The notes under the pieces: model-generated
What the model saw: only the letters and a program-made list of their open reading frames with translations
Database searches by the model: none
What the model was told of the DNA's origin: nothing
Shown here: one piece after another, positions 36,482 through 48,635 of the stretch
Numbering within the stretch: the first letter of the stretch is position 1
Layout: the number at the start of each line of letters is the position of its first letter
Translations under genes and position numbers: made by a program
Assembly: GCF_019059575.1 (NCBI RefSeq)
Contig: NW_024881866.1
Location: forward strand, 313,501 to 377,500
Source: Amphibalanus amphitrite
Taxonomy: Eukaryota; Arthropoda; Thecostraca; Balanomorpha; Balanidae
Length of the DNA: 64,000 nucleotides
Reading direction: 5' to 3'

Positions 36482-37395
36482 AGCCCCTGACTAGTACGGG
36501 CACAGATCCGGCGCCTTCCCCCGTTCGGCCACCCTCTCCAGTCTCCGGGCCCCCTCCCCCCCCATTCCTTTCCCCGTATGTCTTCCCGTGTCAGCCCGAG
36601 TAGGGGGTGATGGGGGGGGGGGTAATCTCGGCGGCAGCTGGCTCTCGGAGCACACACCTGGAAGGGCAGGAGCGGGGCAGGGGCGGGCGCTGGGCGCGGG
36701 GCGCGGCTCGCAGGGGCGGGGACAGGCACTGGCGCGGGGTGCGGCCGGGCGCCAGTGCCGCTGGGTCGGCTCCACGGGCGCGCGCCGGCGCCGCTCGGGG
36801 AGCCGACGTCTCCTCCCCTCCCCTCCCCTCCCCGGCGCTCCGCCCCTGACACCCAGAGGGACCGGACATGCCCGTCCACACAGCGACGGTCTGTAGAGGC
36901 GGGTTCCCGTCCGGCCGTGTCTGAGCGGCCGTCGTCTGCGAGTCGCCGCGCTGTCGGCCGGTCCGGCCGGCCGTCTGCCCCACAGCCGGCGGCTTTGTTC
37001 CTGGTGCGGCTTTGTGAGGCTGAGCGGCGTTTTACGTCGTCTGACATACGGACGGCAGGCCATTCCCGGCCGGTTAACCCGCGACCGCCTGGGCAATGGA
37101 TGACTGAACTCATGAGCCGTGACCAAGGCACTTTAGTTCTGGTGAGGTTACACGAGTTAGAAAACTCGCGCCAAAGGGAGTTTTTGTGCGTCGATTTTCA
37201 CTCGCCTGAGAGGACGGTGACGACGCCACGAGAGGACGGTGACGACGCCACGAGAGGGTGGTGCTAATGGTCATATCCTGAATGTTTGGTGGTTTTATTA
37301 AGTTTGTACATGCCTCGTCTCTGCCGTATCTCGTGTCTCCTCCCGTCCCGTCTCTGCCGTGTCTCGTCTCTCACCCCCTCCCGTCTCTGCCGTGT
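36482..37395. other. GC-rich non-coding sequence
   Basis: CpG-rich at 36640-37080. A short gaggacggtgacgacgccac repeat (two to three units) lies at 37210-37260. No exon recognised. Confidence 0.4.
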
Positions 37396-37399
37396 CTGA

Positions 37400-37712
37400 T
37401 ACTGCGGCAGACTCGGCGGTCTCTGATGGGCAGACTCGGCGGTCTCTGATGGGCAGACTCGGCGGTCTCTGATGGGCAGACTCGGCGGTCTCTGATGGGC
37501 AGACTCGGCGGTCTCTGATGGGCAGACTCGGCGGTCTCTGATGGGCAGACTCGGCGGTCTCTGATGGGCAGACTCGGCGGTCTCTGTTGGGCAGACTCGG
37601 CGGTCTCTGATGGACAGACTCGGCGGTCTCTGATGGGCAGAGACGGCGGTCTCTGATGGGCAGAGACGGCGGTCTCTGATGGGCAGACTCGGCGGTCTCT
37701 GATGGGCGCACC
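37400..37712. repeat. 23-bp minisatellite (ctcggcggtctctgatgggc)
   Basis: About 13 units. One or two carry a t or g change. Frames read IRDRR(L/V)CPSETAESAHQRPP on the minus strand. Confidence 0.94.
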
Positions 37713-38029
37713 TGGCTCGACCTCGGCTCCGACCCGCGGTGAACAGCGTGGGCAGCCCGTCTACAGAGGGACACTGGACGGTCCGGTTAGCCGGCGGCGC
37801 CGGCGCCGTGCACCCTGCGCGCGCCACACGGCGGCTCCGTTACCGGCCGAGGGGTGTTCCGGCGGGACGCGCGCTGCCGCGCTGTCCACATCACCACTGC
37901 ACTGGACGCTGCACTGTGCCGACATCTCCCGGTCGGCATTTAATGAGCCCGGCTCGGCGGCGGCCGCCGGGTCAGCAGACAGAACAGTCGTGACTCGGTA
38001 CCCACCAGACTCAGAGCGGCGTGCGCCCA

Positions 38030-38640
38030 GAGCCGTGCGGCGTGCGGACGGAGCCGTGCGGACGGAGCGGCGTGCGGACGGAGCGGCGTGCGGACGGAGC
38101 GGCGTGCGGACAGAGCCGTGCGGACAGAGCGGCGTGCGAACAGAGCGGCGTGCGGACGGAGCGGCGTGCGGACGGAGCGGCGTGCGGACAGAGCCGTGCG
38201 GACAGAGCCGTGCGGACGGAGCGGCGTGCGGACGGAGCGGCGTGCGGACAGAGCCGTGCGGACGGAGCGGCGTGCGGACAGAGCCGTGCGGACAGAGCGG
38301 CGTGCGGACAGAGCCGTGCGGACGGAGCGGCGTGCGGACAGAGCCGTGCGGACGGAGCGGCGTGCGGACGGAGCGGCGTGCGGACGGAGCGGCGTGCGGA
38401 CGGAGCGGCGTGCGGACGGAGCGGCGTGCGGACAGAGCCGTGCGGACGGAGCGGCGTGCGGACAGAGCCGTGCGGACAGAGCCGTGCGGACAGAGCCGTG
38501 CGGACGGAGCGGCGTGCGGACAGAGCCGTGCGGACGGAGCGGCGTGCGGACAGAGCCGTGCGGACGGAGCGGCGTGCGAACAGAGCGGCGTGCGGACAGA
38601 GCCGTGCGGACAGAGCGGCGCCGAGAGGACGGAGCGGCGC
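38030..38640. repeat. 14/16-bp interleaved minisatellite (gcggcgtgcggacgga, gccgtgcggacaga)
   Basis: Two short unit types, agcggcgtgcggacgg and agccgtgcggacag, alternate about 40 times. Open frames on both strands are repeat-derived. Confidence 0.93.
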
Positions 38641-38920
38641 CGACCACCCACTACCCAGCCCTGGGTGCAGTCGGGAGTGTGTGTGTGTGGGGGGGGGGAG
38701 GGGGCACTGTGAGCGGCCAGCCAGATGCGCTAGGGATATTCGCTAAAACGCTCTCCGGTTAAAAGAAAAACTCACCGGAGTTTGCTTCCTTAAGCGTATA
38801 ACTGTGCACTTTAGTTTGCAAATACAATTACAACTACCTTGTCACCGCAGCCATATCGGGACTGTGCGCCGTGGTTGACGATAGCCAGGACAGTGCCGTT
38901 CTGCTTTACATAGACGTATG

Positions 38921-40840
38921 TGGGGGAGAGTGGGGCAAAGCGGCCACCCATCGTTTTATCCCTCCACAACTGGCGTCAGTTCTAATTTATGGTTTCCACT
39001 TTCCAATAATGCTTCTCTTCGCGATCGTTCGAATGAGCCAGACCAGGGTTTCAGGCCCATCGCCATTGTTCTGTGAAACACGGAAAAGTATTTCTTGCCA
39101 GGTCACCAACTATGTTTACAATTTTTAAATGGTATGTTATTCCATAACCGTTTGGAATTTTTATAAGCGTTCTTGTCCATGCATTGCATGGTTATCGTAC
39201 ATGTATTCTACCGATTTTAATGTCTTTTACCCCACTAATAGCTAAGCTGGAATATTTTTGTCTCGGACGGTGTGCGCGGGGCAAAGTGGCCGGGGCAAAG
39301 TGGCCACCCCCCCCAATTTGCCATAAGTTGTTTCCATCTGGATAAAAAACATTACTTATATTCAAATGTGTCGCCATGCATTCATCTTGGCCACTTTTCG
39401 GTTACATCAGAGTTACCAAATAATGCAATTAAATGTCTTTCCATGAAAATCCTTTCTTTGTTTACATACATGTGGGAAGATGACAAAGTAAACATCCATC
39501 CTCGCTTAACCCTCGCCAGCCGAGGGGGGGGGCGGGTGCCGCCCCCCCCCCATAGGGCTTTTTTCGCGATAGCTCCGAACACGCTGGCGATAGAGAGCTG
39601 AAACTTGGCATACCTGACCTTTGATTCAAGGCGGATCTTTTGACACCAACCGCATTTTCGGGTCAGGTCAGGTCACTGACCTATGACGTCATAAGTGAAC
39701 CTCTGCACGGTCTTCAGATGTCGCAACTTCGCAACGCCCTCACTGCCAGAGGAGCTTTCACAGGGAAATGAAACTTGCAGGATCTAGTATCCATTACAAG
39801 TCTCACAACTTGTATATCTCGGATTTTTCCTAAAGGTCATATGAGGTCAGGTCATTTCGTGACCTCACCATTATAAGTAAATGGGGAAAAATGAAAACTG
39901 CTATTCTGGCGCCGGGAACGATCTCCAACGATCTCAAGCACACAGAATCGTAATTTGATGCATTCCTTGCAAGGTTAGATGCGTCACTTTTGCAATGTTG
40001 ACCTTGTGTGACGTCATTTATGACGTCACTAGGGTCGTACGAGTTTTTCGTCAATAACTCCCGATCAAATTGAGCTATCGAGTCGGGAAAGCCACCAATG
40101 GACTCAGGAAGATCTGCCGAATCGAATAATATGCGACATGACCTCTTTCGACCAACTTCGTGACCTGGGGCGCTGACCTGACCTTGACCTGAGGTCAACA
40201 CCCTAAGTTGACTTGACCCGAACGAAATGTATATCATTCGACGCGCCTGAGCGAGGCGAACACGATGCTGCCAAAATCGTCGCTCTGCGGCCGCTGTTTG
40301 CGAAGTTATTCACCAAAAAACTGAACCGTGCCTTGGGGCACTTGACCTGACGTCAGAGGTCACCGGTTAACCTAGGGCCTTAAAATCGGGTACCACTCTC
40401 TGCGTCTCGTAACGGCGCACACGCTCGTTTTTTTTCGCGACGCGCTAGCTCCACCAGGGGCGAAACGGCGAAGGGGGTCTAACCCCCCTCAGCCGGCGAG
40501 TATGTAGAAAACCAGTAGGTCCGGCGAGGGTTTTAAACCTTGTCGCCATCAAATACCCTAGTCGTACATGAAGCAACTATTCTGTTTCTCACATCGGGAC
40601 TTGAGAAGTCGCCGGTGGCCGCTTTGCCCCAGGTTATGGGTCAAAGTGGTCAGTATGCATAGGTTTAAAGTTTTGTCAATATCTCCCATATGTGAACGCC
40701 TTTGTAAATGAAACGCAGTTGAAATAAAATGCAATTGAATAGGGATCACATTGTTATAGAAAGATTCTTTCCAAGTTTAAAAATCAAGCGTTGACATCGT
40801 AAGCAGCGTTAAGGTGGCCGCTTTGCCCCACTCTCCCCTA
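38921..40840. mobile_element. TAGGGGA-type element (GCGGCCACC word) hosting a TTAA MITE
   Basis: The inverted ends, about 28 bp, read tgggggagagtggggcaaag at the left and ctttgccccactctccccta at the right. The second word, tggccac, recurs inside near 39286, 39301, 39390 and 40615. It contains the TTAA MITE 39510-40532. No transposase seen. Confidence 0.85.
39510..40532. mobile_element. TTAACCCTCGCC-family MITE nested in a TAGGGGA element
   Basis: TTAA (39506-39509) is followed by ccctcgccagccgagg, a G-run/C-run pair and the ttttttcgcgatagctcc block. The right end, ggtccggcgaggg then ttTTAA, closes at 40533-40536. The interior is rich in tgacctgacct words. Confidence 0.85.
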
Positions 40841-40889
40841 CACGAATACAACTACCGTGTCACCGCAACCATGTCAGGACTGGATGGGC

Positions 40890-41360
40890 GCTGTGTCGGC
40901 TGTGGCGGCTGTGTTGGCTGTGTCGGCTCGGCTGTGTCGGCTGTGTCGGCTGTGGCGGCTGTGTTGGCTGTGGCGGCTGTGGCGGCTGTGGCGGCTGTGT
41001 CGGCTGTGGCGGCTGTGTCGGCCGTGGCGGCTGTACTGGCTGTGGCGGCTGTGGCGGCTGTGGCGGCTGTGTCGGCTGTACTGGCTGTGGCGGCTGTGTC
41101 GGCTCGGCTGTGTCGGCTGTGGCGGCTGTGTCGGCTGTACTGGCTGTGGCGGCTGTGTCGGCTCGGCTGTGTCGGCTGTGGCGGCTGTGTCGGCCGTGGC
41201 GGCTGTGTCGGCTGTGTCGGCTGTGTCAGCTGTGGCGGCTGTGTCGGCTGTACTGGCTGTGGCGGCTGTGTCGGCTCGGCTGTGTCGGCTGTGGCGGCTG
41301 TGTCGGCCGTGGCGGCTGTGTCGGCTGTACTGGCTGTGTCGGCTGTGTCGGCTGGCGGAC
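40890..41360. repeat. 9-bp minisatellite (tcggctgtg / gcggctgtg)
   Basis: About 50 units of g(t/g)cggctgt with tactggctgt and cggctcggct variants, forming longer blocks of about 50-60 bp. Confidence 0.93.
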
Positions 41361-42109
41361 CCGGACGGTGCACTGTTCCGCTCAGCCAGAGGTCCGCCCT
41401 TCATTGGCCAGCAGTCGGCACGCCGCTGCGGCTCCCATACCCGGCGTCCGGCTCGTACTGGTGGGATCTCAGTTTGCCAAACACCGCAGTTGGCAGTGAG
41501 ACACACAGCTGATGTATGTATTCCGGCCATCTCAGTTGCCCCATAGCGCGCCAGACCAGTGACTGGTCACTGGCCAGCAGGGTGGGACGGCAGGTCCGTA
41601 ACGCGGTGCTGCAATACGTACTGCAATGCGCAGTAGGTAGGTATGTGATGCTGCAATACAGGACTGCAATACCGGAGTGTAACGTTGTAATGCGCAGCCT
41701 GTAACGCTGCAGTACGCGGTCTGTGACACGCCGGCTCCCGGCTATCCACTGCCGGCGGGGCGGCTATCCACTGCCGGCGGGGCGGCTATCCACTTTGGCC
41801 GCCGGCTCACTCGTCCGTTCATTGGTCTGTTGATGTTCAACAACTCGTCCACCAGACAGTATGCCAATTGCCAGTCAGCGCGGCGGCGCGCTGGCTCCGC
41901 CCCGCATTTGGCCACAGTCACGTGTTGCAGCTGCCAGGGAGACTCTGACCGTGCATGCCTCTGAATGCCACATGCGCTCTGCCATCGGGCGGCCGGTTCG
42001 GGCCGAATGCCCCATAGGCGCGGGAACGGGGGCAGTGGGGGCAGCTTGTCCCCCTAACTCTGGGGCTGTGGGGCCGGAGACAGGCTGGAGCAGGCATTGT
42101 TACTTGATA
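41361..42109. other. Mixed sequence with short repeats and a hAT-like fragment
   Basis: A 22-bp gctatccactgccggcgggg repeat (three units, about 41737-41795) and a fragment resembling 782-1034 (ccataggcgcgggaacgggg near 42010-42085). No gene. Confidence 0.5.
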
Positions 42110-42113
42110 TTAA

Positions 42114-43484
42114 AGGGACCATCCCACCTTCTAAAATGTTGTTAAAACCGGTTAAATTGTGCCCGACTTTGTAGATTGGATGACCAGGAACACGGTTCTG
42201 GCATTTATTTTTCATTAAACATCTTAGGCTTCCCATATTCCAAACACAAACTTTCAAATATGTGACGTCACAGCCCAAAATTACCTCCTTCCCCAGGCCA
42301 CATTACTGTCATAAAGCTGATTCTTTTTACTCTGTAGGCACCACAACAAAGTTCAGACCAAGTTTTAAGCGATTTCTCAACGAACAAACCCATTTAAATA
42401 AGAATGACTAAACGAATTGACGTCACGCTAACGGTCGCTCCATGTTGATAGGGCCTTGTGCAAGGCCCATTTTCAAATGAAGGGAACGAATTTCTTCAAC
42501 ACCAAGAGGCCGCGGGGGTTGCAACCTAAATAGATAGTGGTTTCTGAACCTCGCCGCAAACTTGGCTATCTCAACTCGAACCCCATGTTAACCCTATTAG
42601 TGGCAGGCTCCTGGCTACCCCTATTAGTGGCAGGGGGGGGGGGGCTGTTTACGACCCCCCTTGATATCTCGAGATCTAACGGGCCGATTTTCAAAATTCA
42701 AACGGCATTCGATTTCGCTTAACGAGATCTACATTTCTAAAAAAATAAAATTAAAAAATGTCAATAGGGGGGTAGAGGGGGGTAAAAACGGGCGAATTGC
42801 AGATACATTTTAGACTGTTTATCACGGCCAGGTTTCTGAACCAATCTTAACGCAACTTTAGCCGATCGATAGAGAATGAACCAGGAATTTACATGGATCC
42901 TAAAAATATGCATTTTCAAAAATCATAGGCGGATACAGATCATTGAGATTGGGTGTACACAAAACGTATAGTAAATAATTTTCTTGTTGGTACTGTTTCT
43001 AAAGAGGGTGGCAATGGTCTTGTTATGTTACAATTTTCTTATGAGAGAACGACTAAAATTGTATTGGTCATGCATAGGCGGTGTCAGGGCACCTATGTTG
43101 GGAGGTAAAAAATAACCCCCCTTTTTGGACGCCTGGATCTGCCTATTATAGCAAAAACGTGTCAAAAGAGGATGCACAATAACTTTGTATATGTTATCAC
43201 ATGATACCTTTCATTCACTGTTCGTAAAACTGGTGCAGCATCGTGATCTTCGCCCAAATGACTCGCTTCACGAATAGGACCCCCCAATTCCCAGTGCTCT
43301 GGAGCCGCCCCTGGTAAAGTTATGAACTTGAAATTTTCAGGGAATGTGCCCAATTTAGTTTTAGGAAAAGTCAGAAAATTTCAGCATCGTAGCTTCAGCG
43401 GTTTCGGAGATATTCCCGAAAAACCTGAGGGGTGGATAAAAACAACCCCCTGCCACTAATAGGGTTAAAGGTGGGATAGTCCCT
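42114..43484. mobile_element. TTAA-flanked AGGGACTATCCCACC MITE, reverse copy with insertion
   Basis: TTAA at 42110-42113 and 43485-43488. Termini AGGGACCATCCCACCTT and AAGGTGGGATAGTCCCT. Its right part matches the left part of 24574-25092 in reverse. It is interrupted at a TTAA site by 42592-43464; without that, its length is about 500 bp. Confidence 0.9.
42592..43464. mobile_element. TTAA-flanked MITE with CCCTATTAGTGGCAGG termini
   Basis: Perfect 16-bp inverted ends with TTAA at 42588-42591 and 43465-43468; 873 bp. A G-run/C-run pair follows the left end, as in the CCCTCGCC family. TTAA duplication and a CCCT start are what piggyBac-superfamily elements show. Confidence 0.9.
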
Positions 43485-43564
43485 TTAAATGATGTCCGTT
43501 TGTCCTCAGTCGATGGTTCTTCTTTCGGAACGCTGTCGTCATTTAGAGCTGCTGCTCTCTCTTC

Positions 43565-43566
43565 TA

Positions 43567-43637
<71 letters not shown>

Positions 43638-43700
43638 CCACCTCTCTTTCTCTCCCTCCCTCCCTCTCTCTCTCTCTTCCTCTTCCTCTTCCTCTCCCTT

Positions 43701-43788
<88 letters not shown>

Positions 43789-43903
43789 CTGCCTCTCTGT
43801 CTCTCTGTCTCTCTGTCTCTCTCTCCCTCTCCCTCTCCCTCTCCCTCTCCCTCTCCCTCTCCCTCTCCCTCTCCCTCTCCCTCCCTCTCTCTCTCTTCCT
43901 CTT

Positions 43904-43996
<93 letters not shown>
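43565..43996. repeat. (CT)n tract with CCCTCT segment
   Basis: About 430 bp of CT dinucleotide repeats, interrupted by cctctccctctccctctccc at 43820-43880. Similar (CT)n tracts lie at 286-342 and 48838-48972. Confidence 0.97.
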
Positions 43997-43999
<3 letters not shown>

Positions 44000-44657
44000 A
44001 GCACCATCGACAAACTTGACCTGAGAAACAGCACACCTGTGCAATGTGCATATAGGGTGGGTCGTCACCAGCTGAACATCCGCCAATAACGCAACGTAAT
44101 GCGGCGCCACAAATAACGGCGGAACGGGGCGACTCGGCACTCAGTGTCAAATGGACCAATATTTACGTACAAAAGGGGTAGACGTGGACAGAAAATAGGA
44201 AGGGGAGGGACAATGACGCATAAATTAACCAATATTGACAGAGAAATGCGGCAAATATACACAGACTAATGCGGCAGACGCGAGCATCGGCGACTGCATC
44301 CCATATTTGTCGGGTTTCATTGGCATTTATGAATGCATTTTATGCTTTCTAGATTGTTATTATAAATGGATACGCTCCCCGCTGAGAGGGCGGGTCGTCG
44401 GTGTTTCTTCCCTCCCCCAATTGAATAGTCCTCCCTCCCAAAAACCGGGCAGGGAGGGGGGGGGGGGGTTCGCCGGCTGTCTGTGCCCGCCGGCTGTGTA
44501 CCTGCCCTGACCCTGTGACCCCTCCCCACTGACGCCACGGCGGACTCAGTGTGGGGGCAGGTGTCGGGCCCCCTCTCAGCCCCCCCCCCTCCGAGCGCTC
44601 AGCCGCTCAGCGCGGCGGCGCAGTCGGCCTGGAGGCCAGGGCCGCCATGACGGTGTG
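43997..44657. other. Unique spacer
   Basis: No feature recognised apart from G-runs and C-runs near 44455 and 44580. Confidence 0.4.
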
Positions 44658-44665
44658 ACGGTGTG

Positions 44666-44823
44666 CAGAGGCGGATCCAGCTCAGAGGTTTGGGGGGGGG
44701 GGGCAAACCATAAAAATTTATCGATTCTTTCCATGCATCGTCCATAGGCGTAATGTTAAAATCATGCCGTTTGGGGGGGGGGGCAAATGCCCATTTTGCC
44801 CCCCCCCCCTGGATCCGCCACTG
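44666..44823. mobile_element. 158-bp hAT-like MITE
   Basis: Termini CAGAGGCGGATCCAG and CTGGATCCGCCACTG; 8-bp ACGGTGTG at 44658-44665 and 44824-44831. The flanking DNA is itself a tgacggtg repeat, so the duplication is slightly less certain than elsewhere. Confidence 0.82.
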
Positions 44824-44974
44824 ACGGTGTGACGGTGTCTGTGACGGTGTCACGGGCTGTCTGTGGCGGTGTGGCTGGGTGATAATGTGGCGCCGTGCTC
44901 TGATTTCCCGGATACCAACTGACCTCCAGGGCCTGCTGCGCGCGGGCTCGACCAACACTGGTCAGTGGTCAGCC

Positions 44975-45825
44975 TCGTCCCCAGCCTTCTGTCCCCTCTG
45001 TCCCCTCTGTCCCTCTGCCCCTCTGTCCCCACTGTCCCCTCTGTCCACTGTCCCCTCTGCCCTTCTGTCCACTGTCCTCTCTGCCCCTCTGTCCACTGTC
45101 CCCACTGTCCCTCTGTCCACTGTCCCCTCTGCCCCTCTGTCCACTGTCCCCACTGTCCCTTTGTCCACTGTCCCTCTGTCCCTCTGTCCACTGTCCATCT
45201 GCCCCTCTGTCCTCTGTCCATCTGCCCCTCTGTCCACTGTCCCTCTGTCCCTCTGTCCACTGTCCCCTCTGTCCCTCTGTCCACTGTCCCCTCTGCCCCT
45301 CTGTCCACTGTCCCCACTGTCCCTCTGTCCACTGTCCCCTCTGCCCCTCTGTCCACTGTCCCCACTGTCCCTCTGTCCACTGTCCCCTCTGCCCCTCTGT
45401 CCACTGTCCCCACTGTCCCTTTGTCCACTGTCCCCACTGTCCCTCTGTCCACTGTCCCCTCTGCCCCTCTGTCCACTGTCCCCACTGTCCCTTTGTCCAC
45501 TGTCCCTCTGTCCACTGTCCCCTCTGTCCACTGTCCCCTCTGTCCACTGTCCCCTCTGTCCCTCTGTCCACTGTCCCCTCTGCCCCTCTGTCCACTGTCC
45601 CCACTGTCCCTCTGTCCACTGTCCCCTCTGCCCCTCTGTCCACTGTCCCCACTGTCCCTTTGTCCACTGTCCCCACTGTCCCTCTGTCCACTGTCCATCT
45701 GCCCCTCTGTCCTCTGTCCCTCTGTCCCTCTGTCCTCTGTCCCTCTGTCCCTCTGTCCACTGTCCCCTCTGTCCCTCTGTCCACTGTCCATCTGCCCCTC
45801 TGTCCACTGTCCCCTCATAGTGAGC
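44975..45825. repeat. Pyrimidine-rich minisatellite (ctgtccactgtcccctctgc)
   Basis: Units of 12-24 bp built from ctgtccactgtccc, ctctgcccct and ctgtccctctg modules in many combinations. All frames stay open on both strands. Confidence 0.94.
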
Positions 45826-46884
45826 CGCTGACTGTCAGGTGACAGCCGCAGCTGACTGCCCTGGTGCACCGTCAGGCAAAACACGCTTTTCACAGGGGAT
45901 GGGCTCAGGATGAATTTGATGCTGGCGTACAGGGCCCACGTTTCGGGAGAGCCTGTCCCAACTGGCAGTGATGGAATTGGCCGGCACCTGATCCCGCCGC
46001 AGTCGGCTCGATCGGACGCTGCAGGCTGGCTGGCAGATGTATACCTGCAGCTGCAGACAGACGGACACTGGTCGGGTGACGCCGAGTCGGGGCCGGGCGG
46101 TACCGATGGAGACGTCTCCGTTGTGTTTGTGGCGCACCATGGTCTACCGGTCCGGTCGGTCCGACTGTGCCCCGGTCCGGCGGGGTGCCACAGCGGCGCC
46201 GGACCGTTCAGTTCCTCTGACCGCTCTGACCGGTCCCGCTCAGACCAGCTCAGTGGCCTCAGTGGCAGCTCCGGGCCGGCGGGTAGCCCGGCCGGCCGGC
46301 CGCCGCGGCACGTGCAGCCTGCTGCAGTTTACGGGTCATCAGCCGGCCGACAGCCCGCCGAGGGGAGAGAGCGCGGAGCGGCCGGGCAGAGGCGCGGAGC
46401 GGCCGCTCGGCCGTCTGCATGCAGCTCAGCCCGGCCGTCTGCCGGCCACGGAGAGGTCGGGGGAACACTGCAGCTCAGCCGCAGCTCAGCCCGGCCGTCT
46501 GCCGGCCACGGAGAGGTCGGGGGTGCGCGGGCGGCGCCGGGCGGCGCGGCGCTGTCCAGGTGCCGTCGGGGTGGTGCCCGGCGCCGGGGGTGCTCGGCTG
46601 GGGCCGCGAGCGCCGCGGACACCATACGGGGAGGCACCGTGAGGGCGCCTCTCCTCAGGGGTGCCGCTGGGCGGCTCAGATAACGCGGGGGGGGGGGGGT
46701 GCTGACCCATTTGGGGAAGCACTCAGGGGTGCCCCAGGACCGACACCGTATGTGTCGTTGCAATCAATCTCGTTTCAAAACACGGAGTCTTCAAAACACG
46801 GAGTGTCCATCGGAGCGGCTTCTGATGAGTGGTGAATGCCCCATAAAAGCACAAAATCTGACCACTCGGCGACTTTGCTGAGTG
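45826..46884. other. GC-rich unique sequence, no confident exon
   Basis: A 257-codon frame at 45910-46683 is Gly/Ala/Arg-rich without recognisable motifs. A duplicated cagctcagcccggccgtctg unit lies at 46424-46525. Some coding potential cannot be excluded, but nothing supports it. Confidence 0.35.
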
Positions 46885-46889
46885 CTATG

Positions 46890-46917
46890 TTAGAGGCTGT
46901 CAGTCAGTCAGTCAGCC

Positions 46918-46949
<32 letters not shown>

Positions 46950-47000
46950 AGTCCGTCCGTCCGTCAGTCCGTCAGTCCGTCCGTCCGTCAGTCAGTCGGC
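46890..47000. repeat. (CAGT)n / (CCGT)n tetranucleotide tract
   Basis: About 25 units of cagt and ccgt. Confidence 0.95.
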
Positions 47001-47473
47001 TGCTGGGTCGGCTCTGGCGAGTCGGTCGGTCGGGTCGCTGCCGTTTGCCGTTTACGATGCTGCCCAGTGCCGTGTGTATTTGTTGCGGCTGATGCCGCCG
47101 GGCAGAGATAGATCTGCGGGCCGCCGCCACTGGTCAGCCGCCGTAACTCGGTCTGTGACGGCAGCTACTGAGCGCACCACTGAGCCAGAGATATGGTCAG
47201 GTCACGGGATGCTGGCGGGCGCGCAGCGCGCACCGCTCCTCGAACGGCGCCAGCACGGAGCGGGGTGCCGCTCTCTGAACTAGCTCTCCGAAACTCCCCG
47301 CGGATACACTGCGAGTGTGGAAATTACACCCTGAAAACCGGCCACCAAGCGGCCGGCGGCCCCAGTCTGCAGCCGCCTGACCGGTGTGACCCGCTCCTAC
47401 CCCCTCCCCCCACCCGACCGGTTCCCGGCGAGCACTTCCGCACTCTGCTGACGTCGCAGCCGTCACCGTTCCG
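47001..47473. other. GC-rich spacer
   Basis: No feature recognised. Confidence 0.4.
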
Positions 47474-48635
47474 TGCTTCTATCCTCCGGATACAGAAATC
47501 CCTTTCCTCCACGCCGCAACCGGACTGGACAGTGGACAGGCAACTTTATCTCATGCGGGCTGCTCCCTTGGAGCGGCACCGCTGCTCCCGAGGGAGCGCA
47601 CCCCGTAGCCGGGTGCAGTGAGTACTTTGGGGCTGGGTGGCCTGTCCTCTGGATGGGCTCAGCCCCGGTGACTCACTAGGATGCCTGCCCAGACCAATGT
47701 CTCCCCCTATATCCTATCATCCTCCCGGCTCTGAAATGGAAAGGGCCTAACCCAACAAAAAAAGACGTCGCGCAGTGGTAGTGTTCTTGACGTCACAGTG
47801 TGTCACAGTGACTCTCTCGCCGGGAGGCTAGCGGTGACAGCTCCGCCGGGAGGCTAGCGGTGACAGCTCCGCCGGGAGGCTAGCGGTGACAGCTCCGCCG
47901 GGAGGCTAGCGGTGACAGCTCCGCCGGGAGGCTAGCGGTGACAGCTCCGCCGGGAGGCTAGCGGTGACAGCTCCGCCGGGAGGCTAGCGGTGACAGCTCC
48001 GCCGGGAGGCTAGCGGTGACAGCTCCGCCGGGAGGCTAGCGGTGACAGCTCCGCCGGGAGGCTAGCGGTGACAGCTCCGCCGGGAGGCTAGCGGTGACAG
48101 CTCCGCCGGGAGGCTAGCGGTGACAGCTCCGCCGGGAGGCTAGCGGTGACAGCTCCGCCGGGAGGCTAGCGGTGACAGCTCCGCCGGGAGGCTAGCGGTG
48201 ACAGCTCCGCCGGGAGGCTAGCGGTGACAGCTCCGCCGGGAGACTAGCGGTGACAGCTCCGCCGGGAGGCTAGCGGTGACAGCTCCGCCGGGAGGCTAGC
48301 GGTGACAGCTCCGCCGGGAGGTCTTTTTTTTGTTTGTTTTGTTGGGTTAGGCCCTTTCGGTCGACAAGACCATTGCAGAGCCGGAAGGATGATAGGAATT
48401 AGGGGGAGACATTGGTCTGGGCAGGCACCCTAGTGAGTCGCCGGGGCTGAGCCCGTCCACAGGACAGGCCACCCAGCCCCAAGGCACTCACTGCACCCGG
48501 CTACGGGGTGCGCTCCCTCAGGAGCAGCGGTGCCGCTCCAAGGGAGCAGCCCGCATGAGATAAAGTTGCCTGTCCAGCCCGGAGGGGGGTTGCGGCGTGG
48601 AGGAGAAGGATTTCAGTATCCTGAGGATAGAAGCA
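47474..48635. mobile_element. Foldback element with a 26-bp array as its core
   Basis: The arms, about 300 bp each (47474-47767 and 48321-48635), are inverted copies: tgcttctatcctc at the left edge and gaggatagaagca at the right; gggcctaacccaac and gttgggttaggccc flank the core. By eye, arm identity is about 90%. No frame of interest. Confidence 0.88.
47818..48320. repeat. 26-bp minisatellite (ccgccgggaggctagcggtg)
   Basis: About 19 units of ccgccgggaggctagcggtg plus acagct, almost without variation (one a for g change near 48242). Confidence 0.96.

Noticed and set aside
43489-44159. Poly Ser-Leu and Arg-Glu frames
   Set aside because: (CT)n dinucleotide repeat read in different frames.
45910-46683. 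257-codon plus-strand frame
   Set aside because: Composition-driven Gly/Ala/Arg-rich frame without recognised motifs; contains an internal duplicated unit.
47818-48320. CRISPR-like array
   Set aside because: Units are contiguous with no unique spacers, in a eukaryotic context, and inside a foldback element.
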